DNA of 64,000 bases from positions 111,442-175,441 of the forward strand of contig NZ_VLLA01000019.1 of NCBI RefSeq assembly GCF_007830635.1, in the 5' to 3' direction. The notes under the pieces are model-generated. The model saw only the letters and a program-made list of their open reading frames with translations, had not been told where the DNA came from and ran no database searches. The stretch is from Bradyrhizobium huanghuaihaiense. GTDB taxonomy: Bacteria > Pseudomonadota > Alphaproteobacteria > Rhizobiales > Xanthobacteraceae. The translations under genes and the position numbers were made by a program. Shown piece after piece: positions 32,700-41,547 of this stretch. Within the stretch, counting starts at the first letter, position 1, and the number at the start of each line of letters is the position of its first letter.

Positions 32700-35600
32700 A
32701 TGGCATTGTCGGACATTGCATCCGGAGCGGGATCGGTCGGCGCGAGCCTGGAAACGAAGATCTTTTCCCATATCGGCGGCCTGCTTGACTTCTACGCCCG
32801 CAGGAGTCCTGCGGCGCCCGCTATCCTCGCCCCTGGACGGCCGGCCCTCACCTATGGCGCGCTTGGCGAGCGGACGCACGATCTCGTGCACACGCTGCGT
32901 GGGCTCGGCATCGCGCCTGCGGACCGGGTCGCCGTCGCGCTGCCGCGCGGCGCCGACAGCGCGCTGGCCCTGATCGCGGTCGCCTCAAGCTGCGCCTGCA
33001 TCCCCGTCAATCCCGACCTGACCGCGGACGAGCTGCAACGCTATTTCAGCGAATTGAAGCTGACGGCGCTCGTCACCCGCGCCGACATGAACTCGCCCAG
33101 TCGCGACGTCGCCAAGGCGCTCGGTATCGCGGTGATCGATGTCGTGCCGGGGCCGAAAGACGATCTCGGCGGCTGTATATTCATGGGGCCGGGCGTCGGG
33201 CCTGCAAGTGCGAGCGGCGTCTCGCGCGGCGACGACGACGCCTTCATCCTGCTGACGTCGGGCACGGCCGCGCGGCCGAAAATGGTGCCGCTGACGCATC
33301 GCAACGTGTGCCTCTCTGCCTACAATGCCGGCCGCGTGCTGTCGCTCACGTCGCATGATCGCCTGCTCAACGTCCTGCCGCTGTTTCATGCCCATGGCTT
33401 GATCTCCGGCCTTCTGACCGCGCTCGCCGCGGGCTCCAGCGTGATCTGCACCGACGGCTTCGACGCCGCGTCCTTCTTCGGCTGGATGCGGGAGCTGCAA
33501 CCGACCTGGTACACGGCGGTGCCGACCATCCATCGCGCGCTGCTGACGGCGGCGGAAGCGAACCCCGACCGCGTCCGAGCCTCGTCGCTGCGCGTGATCC
33601 GCTCGGCCTCGGCCTCGCTGGCGCCCGCCATCCTTGCCGGGCTGGAGGCGACGTTCGGCGTTCCCGTGCTCGAAACCTACGGCATGACGGAGGCGGCCTC
33701 GCAGATCGCGGCCAATCCGTTCGAGCTGCGCAAGGTCGGATCGGTCGGCCGCGCCGCGGGCCCCGAGATCGCGATCATGGACGAGGCGGGCCGCGCGCTC
33801 GCAAGCGGCGAGCATGGCGAGATCGTGCTGCGCGGCGCGAATATGACGCGTGGCTACTATAATGACGAGGCTGCGACAGAGGCCGCGTTCCGCAACGGCT
33901 GGTTCCGGACCGGCGATCTCGGCTATCTCGACGCCGACGGCTATCTCTTCATTGTCGGCCGCATCAAGGACGTCATCAACCGCGGTGGACAGAAGGTCTC
34001 GCCGATCGAGGTGGAAGACGTACTGCTCGGCCATCCAGCAGTGCTGGAAGCCGGCGTGTTTGCCGTCCCGCATCCGAAGCTCGGCGAGAACGTCGCTGCC
34101 GTCGTGGTGCTGCGGCCGAATTCCGAGGCGAACTCGGACCAGCTGCGCCAGTTCGCGCGAAAGCGTCTTGCGGCGTACAAGGTGCCGAGCCTGATCCGCA
34201 GCGTGGCCGCGCTGCCGAAGGGCGCCAGCGGCAAGGTCAAGCGCAACGCGCTGGTAGGGTTGATCACGGAGACCGCGGATGCCGGCGAGACACGCCTGCC
34301 GCGCAATGCGCTGGAGACCCAGCTCGCGGAGATCTGGGCCGGCCTCCTGGAGCTGCCGCAGGTCGGCATCGACCAGGACGTCTTCGCACTCGGCGCGGAC
34401 TCGCTCGCGGTGACGCAGATGCGCTCCCGCCTGCGCGAACGCTTCAGCGTCGATTTCTCGTTCGAGGACATCTTTGATTGCGCCACGGTCACGGCGCTTG
34501 CGGCCCGGATCGAGACGGCAGCAACGCATCGCGACGTGGCGCTGCCGGCCTGGCGTCAGGCCGCTGCCGTGACAGCTGACGTGCCGCTGTCGTTCCAGCA
34601 GCAGCGGATGTATCTGCTGTCGCGGCTCGATCCGACGCGCTACAATTACAATGTCGTCGAAGTCGCGATGCTCAAGGGCCTGGTCGACGTCGCCGCACTC
34701 TCTGCGAGCCTCGCCGCGATCTGCGCGCGTCATGAGGCGCTGCGCTCGATCTTCATCGAACGGCAGGGCGAGCCGGCACAGCGCGTGCTGCAGTCCCCGC
34801 CGCGGTTCGAGCGGATCAAGCTCAAGCCCTGCCCCGCGGACAAGCGGGTGGCAATCATCCGGCGTGAGGCGCTCAAGCTCGCGCAATACAAGTTCGACCT
34901 AGCGCACGAGCCGCCGCTGAAAGTCACGCTGCTGTCGTTCGACAAATCCAGCCACGCGCTGGTCGTCAACGTCCATCACCTCGTCACCGACGGCTGGTCG
35001 CAGCGGTTGTTCTGGGAGGAGCTCGCCGCCCACTATGCCGCAGCACACAAGAAGGACGTGACGGCGCTGCCCTCGCCTGCTTTCCAGTATTGCGACTTCG
35101 CGCTCTGGCAGCAGGGCTGGACGCAGACGCCGGCCGCGAAGGAGCAGCTCGATTACTGGCGGGCGCAGCTCGACGGTGTCACCACGCTGCCGCTGCGGAC
35201 CGATCGGCCACGACCGGAAGTCTGGAGCGGTCATGGCGCCCGGCACTATTTCGAGTTCTCCAGGATTCTCTCGGGCGACGTCCGCGCGCTGAGCCAGGCC
35301 CAGGGCGTCACGCCCTTCATGACCCTGCTCGCCGCCTTCCAGTGCCTGCTGTTCCGGCACACTGGACACGAGGACGTCGCGACGGGATCGCTGATCGCCA
35401 ACCGCAACCAGATCGAGAGCGAGCGCCTGATCGGGCTCTTCGCCAACACCCTGATCCTGCGCAACGATTTTGGCGGCGATCCGAGCTTCGGCGAGATGTT
35501 GCGGAGGGTGCGTCAGGTGACGCTGGACGCCTACCGCAATCAGGATCTTGCGATCGAGGAGGTGCTGCGCGCGCTGCAGGTCGCGCGAAGGACGGACGGC

Positions 35601-38600
35601 AATCCGCTGTTCCGGATCATGTTCATCCTCCAGAACGCCTCGATCGAGGCGGCGCGCTTCACCGGCCTGTCGACCCGGCGGCTGGAGGTAGACCCGAAGG
35701 TGGCACGCTTCGACATCACGCTCGAACTGGTCGAGGCCGACGGGCGCTTCACCGGCTTCTTCGAATACGCCACGGATCTGTTCGACGCGGTAACGATCGA
35801 AGGCATGGCCGCGCAGTTCAAGACCCTGCTCAAGGCCGTCATCGTCGATCCGGAACAGCGCATCTCGCGCCTGCCGCTGCTGACCGAGGCCGAACGCCGG
35901 CAGTTGCTGGCGAAAGGCCACGGCGTGCCGGCCAACTTCGCCGCACGCGGCAATCTGAACGAACGCTTCGAACGCCAAGCGAAGAAGACGCCGAACGCGA
36001 TCGCGGTGTCGGACGGTCGCGCATCCCTGAGCTATCGCGAGCTGGCGCGCCGCAGCCAGGCGATCGCGCGCTGGCTCCTGCGCGAGGGCGTGGGGGCCGA
36101 GACGGTGGTCGCCTTGCTCGCCGAGCGCGGCCCCGATCTGCTCGCCGCCATGATCGCGGTACAGCGCGTGGGCGCGGCCTTCCTGAACCTCGATCCGGAC
36201 CAGCCGACCGCACGGCTCACGACCATCCTCGGATCGAGCTGCGCCGGCGTGCTGCTGACCGGGCGCGCCCAATCGGCCGTGGTCGAGGGGCTGCTCGAGC
36301 CGCTGGTCGAGCGCATCCAGGTGGCCGAACTCGACGACACCATCGCGCCAGGGATGACCAAGCCGGCCCGCGCCGCGGGGCGCGCAGCCTCGAGCCTTGC
36401 CTATCTCATCTATACGTCCGGCTCCTCCGGCGCGCCGAAGGGCGTCATGATCGAGCAGCGCGGCCTGTCGAACCATCTGGCCTCGCTGATTGCCGAGCTG
36501 AAGCTGTCGCCTAAGGACGTGATCGCGCAGACCGCGCCGCAGAGTTTTGTCATTTCTGTCTGGCAATTCCTCGCAGGCCCCATGGTCGGCGCGCGCGTGC
36601 ATGTCTGCGGCACGGCGACCGTGCAGGACCCGATCCTGCTCGCCCGGGAGATCGAGCGCGAGCACATTTCGGTGATCGAGATCGTGCCCTCACTGCTCCG
36701 CGTGATCCTCGACCGCATGGACGAGGCGCAGGTCCGGCGCGCCTTCGCGAAGTTGCGGGTCCTGATCTCGACCGGCGAGCCGCTGCCGGTCGATCTCTGC
36801 CGCGCCTGGTTCGCCCGCTGCCCGAAAGTGCCGCTGATCAATGCCTATGGGGCGTCGGAATGTTCCGACGACGTGTCGCTACATCGTCTGACCAAGGCGC
36901 CGGCGATAGCGACGGGCAACGTTCCAATCGGCGCGCCGCTGCCGAACACCCAGCTCTACGTGCTCGACGCACACCTCCAGCCGCAGCCGGCCAGCGTGAC
37001 CGGCGAGCTCTGCATCGGCGGCGCCGGAGTCGGCCGCTTCTATGTCAACGATCCCGCGCAGAGCCGGCAACGTTTCCTGCCCGATCCGTTTTCGCGCCAG
37101 GCCGGCGGCCGCCTCTACCGCACCGGCGACCTCGCCCGCCGCCGCGCTGATGGCACGATCGAATGCCTCGGCCGCGCCGACCATCAGGTCAAGGTCCGCG
37201 GCTATCGCATCGAGCTCAAGGAGATCGAGAACGCGCTTGCCGATCATCCTGACGTGCGCACCGGCGTCGTCGAGCCTCGCCCCGAAGCCGGCGGCGATGT
37301 CAGACTGATCGCCCATATCGTCGCCAGGCCCGACAGCCGGGTCAGCGCCAGCGAGCTGCGCGAATTCCTGAAGAGCCGGCTGCCCGGCCATGCCATCCCG
37401 TCCGCCTTCCTGTTCCTGGACCAGGTGCCGCTCAACGCCCATGGCAAGATCGATCGCTCCGCGCTGCTGGCACCCGCACAACAGGAAACCTCCACGCCAG
37501 ATGCTGCCGCCGTGCCAGCGCGGCATTTTACCGAAAAGGTGCTCTCCGACATCTGGATCGACCTGCTGAAGGTCGAGAGCCTCGGGGTGACAGACAATTT
37601 CTTCGATCTCGGCGGCCATTCGCTGCTGGCCGGCCAGGCGATGGCGCGCGTCGCCCGGGCGCTCGGCGTGTCACTGCCGATCAAGACCATTTTCGAGGCG
37701 CCGACGGTCGAAGAGCTTGCCCGTCGGGTCGACGAGGCCGTAGCAGCGAAACCGCACAAGCCTGCCGCAAGCGTATCGCGGCTGATCGACAGCGGTCCGC
37801 CGACGCTCTCGATCGCGCAGGACCAGATGATTCGGATCGAGCAGAACCTGCCGGGCCTGCCGCTGTTCAACCTGCCCTTTGCCTTCCGTCTCCAGGGCCC
37901 GCTCGATCCGGCCATCCTCGCGCAAGCATTCGGCGACATCGTACGCCGCCACGAATCGCTGCGGACCGGTTTCGGCTGGAGCGGCAAAGAGCCCGTCAGC
38001 CGCATCGCCACTCCGAGCGAGCTCGGGCCCGTCCTCACCGTCGAGGTCATCGGCGACGGGCGGCGGCACAACAACAAGCGGCGCAAGGCGCTCGAGCTCC
38101 GAAAGATCGATCTGCTGATCGAGCAGGAGACCTACGCCCCGTTCGACATCGCGCGGCCGCCGCTATTGCGGGCGCGGTTGTTGCAGCTCCATGCCGACGA
38201 CCACGTGCTGCTGCTGACGCTGCATCATGTCATTGCCGACGGCTGGTCGATCGGGGTGCTGTTCGAGGAATTGTCCAGCCGCTATGCGGCGTTGGCCGGG
38301 CGCCCCGCAGCACCGCTACTGAGGCCGCCGCCGGCCTTTTCGGACGTCGCGCGCTGGCAGCGCTGGTGGTGTGGCACCGACGCCGCCCGTCGCCAGGCCG
38401 CCGACTGGACGGAGAATTTACGCGGCGCGGCTCCGATCTTCGAGGGCGAAGCGGACCCGGGCGCGTCCACCGGGCACCATCCGCTCTGGCTCGAGCCCGA
38501 TCTGATCGCGCGACTCACCGCATTCGCGGGCCAGCACAACGCCACGCTGTTCATGTGTCTGCTGACTGGCCTGAAAGCCCTGCTGCTGGCGCGGACCGGC

Positions 38601-39146
38601 CGCACCGACATCTCGGTCGCCACCGCCATGGCCAATCGCGCCCAGCCGGACACCGACCGCATCGTCGGCCCGTTCGAGAACACGGTGATCGTCCGAACGA
38701 CAATCACGCCGGATCTGTCGTTCGCGCAGGCCCTGAGCCGGGTGCGCCAGAGCGTGCTCGATGCGCATGCGCGGCAGGAGCTGCCGTTCAACATGCTGGC
38801 CGACCATCTGGAGCGGGAGGGGATCGACCCGGCCGCGCTGCTCCAGGTCTATTTCACGCTGCAGAATCCGCTGCGCCAGCCGCTCGATCTGCCGGAGATT
38901 GCAGTGCAATCGATCGGAAATGTCGCGCGCGAGGGCCAGCCGGTGCTGCCGATCGACCAGACCTGGCTGTCGCTGATGCTGAAGGAGCGCCCGACCGGAA
39001 TCACCGGTTCATGCAATTACAAGCACGAGCTCCTCGACGGCGGCACGGTCCGCACATGGATGGCGGATCTCGTCGCGCTGCTGGCGGCGGCCGTCGACCA
39101 ATCCGGCACACCACTCGGCCAGCTGCTCGCGCGCAAGGCGGCATGA
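32700..39146 (+). CDS. Two-module nonribosomal peptide synthetase, A-T-C-A-T-C, no thioesterase
   Basis: 2148 residues. A1 (about 20-515) is acyl/aryl-CoA ligase-like: LLTSGTAARPKMVPLTH, ETYGMTEAASQIA, FRTGDLGYLDADG, GASGKVKRN. T1: Ser568 in LGADSLAVTQM. C1: HHLVTDG at 759-765. A2 (about 1090-1590): YTSGSSGAPKGVMIEQ, NAYGASECSDD, YRTGDLARR, Lys1583 in HGKIDR; but SFVISVWQF puts Val1284 where amino-acid A domains have the amino-binding Asp. T2: Ser1641 in LGGHSLLAGQ. C2 (about 1665-2110): HHVIADG at 1842-1848. No E, MT, TE or R domain. The predicted product is an acyl or aryl starter joined to a second acid or amine unit, released by C2 onto a free nucleophile. A TTG at 32667 is in frame; ATG 32700 has AAAAGGG unusually close. 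PPTase and flavin enzyme genes follow. Confidence 0.93.
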   Translation: MALSDIASGAGSVGASLETKIFSHIGGLLDFYARRSPAAPAILAPGRPALTYGALGERTHDLVHTLRGLGIAPADRVAVALPRGADSALALIAVASSCACIPVNPDLTADELQRYFSELKLTALVTRADMNSPSRDVAKALGIAVIDVVPGPKDDLGGCIFMGPGVGPASASGVSRGDDDAFILLTSGTAARPKMVPLTHRNVCLSAYNAGRVLSLTSHDRLLNVLPLFHAHGLISGLLTALAAGSSVICTDGFDAASFFGWMRELQPTWYTAVPTIHRALLTAAEANPDRVRASSLRVIRSASASLAPAILAGLEATFGVPVLETYGMTEAASQIAANPFELRKVGSVGRAAGPEIAIMDEAGRALASGEHGEIVLRGANMTRGYYNDEAATEAAFRNGWFRTGDLGYLDADGYLFIVGRIKDVINRGGQKVSPIEVEDVLLGHPAVLEAGVFAVPHPKLGENVAAVVVLRPNSEANSDQLRQFARKRLAAYKVPSLIRSVAALPKGASGKVKRNALVGLITETADAGETRLPRNALETQLAEIWAGLLELPQVGIDQDVFALGADSLAVTQMRSRLRERFSVDFSFEDIFDCATVTALAARIETAATHRDVALPAWRQAAAVTADVPLSFQQQRMYLLSRLDPTRYNYNVVEVAMLKGLVDVAALSASLAAICARHEALRSIFIERQGEPAQRVLQSPPRFERIKLKPCPADKRVAIIRREALKLAQYKFDLAHEPPLKVTLLSFDKSSHALVVNVHHLVTDGWSQRLFWEELAAHYAAAHKKDVTALPSPAFQYCDFALWQQGWTQTPAAKEQLDYWRAQLDGVTTLPLRTDRPRPEVWSGHGARHYFEFSRILSGDVRALSQAQGVTPFMTLLAAFQCLLFRHTGHEDVATGSLIANRNQIESERLIGLFANTLILRNDFGGDPSFGEMLRRVRQVTLDAYRNQDLAIEEVLRALQVARRTDGNPLFRIMFILQNASIEAARFTGLSTRRLEVDPKVARFDITLELVEADGRFTGFFEYATDLFDAVTIEGMAAQFKTLLKAVIVDPEQRISRLPLLTEAERRQLLAKGHGVPANFAARGNLNERFERQAKKTPNAIAVSDGRASLSYRELARRSQAIARWLLREGVGAETVVALLAERGPDLLAAMIAVQRVGAAFLNLDPDQPTARLTTILGSSCAGVLLTGRAQSAVVEGLLEPLVERIQVAELDDTIAPGMTKPARAAGRAASSLAYLIYTSGSSGAPKGVMIEQRGLSNHLASLIAELKLSPKDVIAQTAPQSFVISVWQFLAGPMVGARVHVCGTATVQDPILLAREIEREHISVIEIVPSLLRVILDRMDEAQVRRAFAKLRVLISTGEPLPVDLCRAWFARCPKVPLINAYGASECSDDVSLHRLTKAPAIATGNVPIGAPLPNTQLYVLDAHLQPQPASVTGELCIGGAGVGRFYVNDPAQSRQRFLPDPFSRQAGGRLYRTGDLARRRADGTIECLGRADHQVKVRGYRIELKEIENALADHPDVRTGVVEPRPEAGGDVRLIAHIVARPDSRVSASELREFLKSRLPGHAIPSAFLFLDQVPLNAHGKIDRSALLAPAQQETSTPDAAAVPARHFTEKVLSDIWIDLLKVESLGVTDNFFDLGGHSLLAGQAMARVARALGVSLPIKTIFEAPTVEELARRVDEAVAAKPHKPAASVSRLIDSGPPTLSIAQDQMIRIEQNLPGLPLFNLPFAFRLQGPLDPAILAQAFGDIVRRHESLRTGFGWSGKEPVSRIATPSELGPVLTVEVIGDGRRHNNKRRKALELRKIDLLIEQETYAPFDIARPPLLRARLLQLHADDHVLLLTLHHVIADGWSIGVLFEELSSRYAALAGRPAAPLLRPPPAFSDVARWQRWWCGTDAARRQAADWTENLRGAAPIFEGEADPGASTGHHPLWLEPDLIARLTAFAGQHNATLFMCLLTGLKALLLARTGRTDISVATAMANRAQPDTDRIVGPFENTVIVRTTITPDLSFAQALSRVRQSVLDAHARQELPFNMLADHLEREGIDPAALLQVYFTLQNPLRQPLDLPEIAVQSIGNVAREGQPVLPIDQTWLSLMLKERPTGITGSCNYKHELLDGGTVRTWMADLVALLAAAVDQSGTPLGQLLARKAA

Positions 39147-39288
39147 CCGGCCGTACACGAGGGCGAATACAGGTTCACTCGTCAAAGCTGTGCATGATCA
39201 AGTTGCATCTTGATTATTTGGCGCCATCGCGCAAGATTATTCCCGCCATTTTGATTTGGACGATTATTTTCAACCGGGGGAGTGCGTT

Positions 39289-39456
39289 ATGGGTTTCATC
39301 AAATTTACCAAGGGCACCTCGTTGAGCGACAAGGACCGCAAGGCCCTGCAGAAGCTGCTGACCAACGAGAAGAAGAAGCTCCAGGCCGCGATGAAGGACG
39401 TCGACGCCAGCCTTTCGATGCTGGGCGGGTCGAAGAAGGCCAAGAAGAAAAAGTAA
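39289..39456 (+). CDS. Small Lys-rich protein in the NRPS locus (55 aa)
   Basis: Begins MGFIKFTKGTSLSDKDRKAL and ends GGSKKAKKKK. Predicted helix in the middle (KLLTNEKKKLQAAMKDVD), strongly basic tail, no Cys, no signal. Start ATG 39289 has GGGGGAG eight bases upstream, a strong ribosome site; the longer frame from 39256 does not. It stands alone between the NRPS and PPTase genes behind an AT-rich stretch that may be its own promoter. It has no known family that I recognise, and is not an MbtH protein (no NPE/W signature). A small accessory or nucleic-acid binding role is conceivable. Confidence 0.65.
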   Translation: MGFIKFTKGTSLSDKDRKALQKLLTNEKKKLQAAMKDVDASLSMLGGSKKAKKKK

Positions 39457-39602
39457 GACTAGTCGGCAGGGACGCCGCACCAATCTTCAGGCTTCATTTT
39501 TCGGCCTCCGGTTTTCAAATTGGGCCGCTCGCTCGTCGAGTTGGGGTCTCGCACAAGCTTGCGCCTGTAAACCGGCCTGCAAATCGACAAGAATTTGCCT
39601 GG

Positions 39603-39625
39603 GTGGACCGCTAAGACCGGTCCAC
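39603..39625. terminator. Stem-loop between small protein and PPTase genes
   Basis: GTGGACCG (39603-39610), a seven-base loop, and CGGTCCAC (39618-39625) form a perfect eight-pair stem. There is no T-run after it, so it may be a weak terminator, an mRNA-processing hairpin or a protein site. Confidence 0.4.
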
Positions 39626-39701
39626 TGGTTGATTCTTGCTCAGTTGATTCTTCCGTCAGGGCCGGGGATTTGTCCTCTGCCTGACGCCAAAGGCCCAATT
39701 G

Positions 39702-40433
39702 ATGGCAGACGACAGAATTGAACTGTTTGTCGGACTGATCGCGACCATTGACGCGCCGGGCGCAGCCGATGCGTGCCGACGGCTGCTCTCGGTCGACGAA
39801 CGGATCCGCGCCGACCGCTTCAAGTTCGAGCGGCATCGGCGGCAATATATATTCGCGCACGCCATGCTGCGCCTGGCGCTGTCCCAGGTCGCGCCGAACG
39901 TCGCTCCCACCGACTGGTCCTTTGGGGCCGGCCGTTATGGGCGCCCGTTCGTCGCATCGCCCAAAACCTCGACCGCGCTGCATTTCAGCCTGTCGCACGC
40001 CGACGGCTGCGTTGCCTGTGTCGTATCCGGGCATGAGGCGGTCGGCGTCGACGTCGAAACAGTGTCACGGCGCGTCGCCCCGCTTTCCACCGCGAATCGC
40101 TTCTTTGCGCCGGAGGAGGTCGAAACGCTGCGCAGGCTGCCGGAGCCGGCGGCGATCGAGCGCTTTTTCGACTATTGGACGCTCAAGGAGGCCTATCTGA
40201 AGGCCAGGGGCTTCGGGCTCAACCTGCCGCTCGACGCCTTCGCGATGCAGGTCTCGCGCGAGGCCATCGAGATCAGCTTCAAGCCCGATATCGTCGACGA
40301 TCCCTCGGGATGGCGCTTCTCGCTGTGCTCTCCCTCCCCCTCGCATCGCCTCGCGATCGCCGACGGCTCCCGGGCGCACGGCGGCCTTCCCATCAGCCGC
40401 AATGCCTGGCCGCTCCAGGAAGCGGCTGAATGA
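39702..40433 (+). CDS. 4'-phosphopantetheinyl transferase (Sfp type)
   Basis: 243 residues. Signature residues: Asp117 and Glu119 in VGVDVET and Glu163 in WTLKEAYLKA, plus FSLSHADGCVAC in the N-terminal half, all typical of Sfp/Gsp-type enzymes. It transfers phosphopantetheine from CoA to carrier proteins, here most likely Ser568 and Ser1641 of the adjacent NRPS. Start ATG 39702 (a TTG precedes it directly). It overlaps the flavin oxidoreductase gene by four bases, so the two are co-translated, supporting a single biosynthetic unit. Confidence 0.93.
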   Translation: MADDRIELFVGLIATIDAPGAADACRRLLSVDERIRADRFKFERHRRQYIFAHAMLRLALSQVAPNVAPTDWSFGAGRYGRPFVASPKTSTALHFSLSHADGCVACVVSGHEAVGVDVETVSRRVAPLSTANRFFAPEEVETLRRLPEPAAIERFFDYWTLKEAYLKARGFGLNLPLDAFAMQVSREAIEISFKPDIVDDPSGWRFSLCSPSPSHRLAIADGSRAHGGLPISRNAWPLQEAAE

Positions 40434-41410
40434 CGGCCTCGCGGCTGCGCGTCTTTCCCGCGATCTCGCGCAACCGCGATCCCAAGCAATATGTCGGTGA
40501 GCTGATGCGGGTGGCAGAGTTCGCCGACCGCAACGGCTTCGAAGGCATTCTGCTGTTCGAAGGCAACGACGTGTTCGTCGAGCCCTGGGCCATGGCCCAG
40601 CACATCATGGCGGAGACGACCCGAAGCTCGCCGCTGATCGCGGTCAACCCGGTCTACATGCACCCGTTCACGGCGGCGAAATTCGTCTCGTCTTTTGCGC
40701 AGCTCTACGGTCGCAAGGTCTATCTCAACATGATCACGGGGACCGCGGTCAGCGACTTGCAGGGCCTCGGCGACGAGCAGACCCATGCCGACCGCTATGT
40801 CAGGCTCGGCGAGTTCGTCGCGCTGATGCGCCAGCTGCTCTCGAGCCCGCGGCCCGTGACTATCGAGGGCCGGTTCTATCGCGCCAGCAATCTGCAACTG
40901 CGGCCGCGTCTGCCGGCGGAGTTGATGCCTGAATTCCTGATCGCGGGCCAGTCGGAAGCGGCGCAGCGTGTGGCGAAGGAGACCGGCTGCATCAAGATGC
41001 AGATGCTGCCGCCCGATCTCGATGATGGCTTCGCGGCACCCGGCATGAACTTCGGCATCTTCGCACGCGAGAGAAGCGACGAGGCGCGGCAGGCGGCGAA
41101 GGCACGCTTCCGCGACAACCCCGACGATCGCGAGCTGCTCGCGCTCACCGTGGAGAACAGCGACTCCGTGTGGAAGCGGCGGCTATATGAGGGGCAAAGC
41201 GGCGAGCTTCAGCCCAACGGCTACTGGCTGCTGCCATTCCTGACCTTCCAGGCCGACTGCCCCTATCTCGTCGGCAGCTACGAGGAGATCGGCGCCAAGC
41301 TGAGGGCGTTTGCGGCGAAGGGACTGACCACGATCATGCTCGACATGGTCGCGGACGAGACCGAGATGCAGCACGTCTGCAAGGCGCTGGCGGCAAGCGG
41401 GATGTTTTAA
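40430..41410 (+). CDS. LLM class (luciferase-like) flavin-dependent oxidoreductase
   Basis: 326 residues with the bacterial luciferase/SsuD-like barrel: VFPAISRNRDPKQYVGELMRVAEFADRNGF (read as VFPAISRNRDP and ELMRVAEFADRNGFEG), IAVNPVYMHPFTAAKFVSS, YLNMITGTAVSDLQGLGD, DRYVRLGEFVALMRQLL, FLIAGQSEAAQRVAKETG. Uses reduced FMN supplied by another protein, and oxygen, to oxygenate a small molecule. Relatives occur inside NRPS and PKS pathways as tailoring monooxygenases. ATGA overlap with the PPTase gene ties it to the NRPS pathway; its substrate is probably the carrier-bound or released product. Confidence 0.9.
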   Translation: MTASRLRVFPAISRNRDPKQYVGELMRVAEFADRNGFEGILLFEGNDVFVEPWAMAQHIMAETTRSSPLIAVNPVYMHPFTAAKFVSSFAQLYGRKVYLNMITGTAVSDLQGLGDEQTHADRYVRLGEFVALMRQLLSSPRPVTIEGRFYRASNLQLRPRLPAELMPEFLIAGQSEAAQRVAKETGCIKMQMLPPDLDDGFAAPGMNFGIFARERSDEARQAAKARFRDNPDDRELLALTVENSDSVWKRRLYEGQSGELQPNGYWLLPFLTFQADCPYLVGSYEEIGAKLRAFAAKGLTTIMLDMVADETEMQHVCKALAASGMF

Positions 41411-41435
41411 CTACTGACCACACTGCATCCGCATC

Positions 41436-41520
41436 GTCATTGCGAGGAGCCCTTGCGACGAAGCAATCCAGGCTGATGCCGGGGAAAGATGCTGGATTGC
41501 TTCGCTTCGCTCGCAATGAC
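41436..41520. repeat. Palindromic intergenic repeat (GTCATTGCGAG family)
   Basis: GTCATTGCGAG at 41436 pairs with CTCGCAATGAC ending at 41520; inner GAAGCAATCCAG (41460-41471) pairs with CTGGATTGCTTC (41492-41503). Lies between convergent flavin oxidoreductase and amidohydrolase genes. Same family as the element at 53882-53968. Confidence 0.75.
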
Positions 41521-41547
41521 GGAGAATGACGGTCTATTCAGCGAAAC

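Noticed and set aside
34899..36665. 588-codon minus-strand frame inside the NRPS gene
   Set aside because: Pure antisense of condensation and adenylation domains; no ribosome site and no domain.
39289..39456. MbtH-like NRPS helper
   Set aside because: Lacks the conserved Trp, Pro and NxEgQ-type residues and is too basic, so I left the function open.
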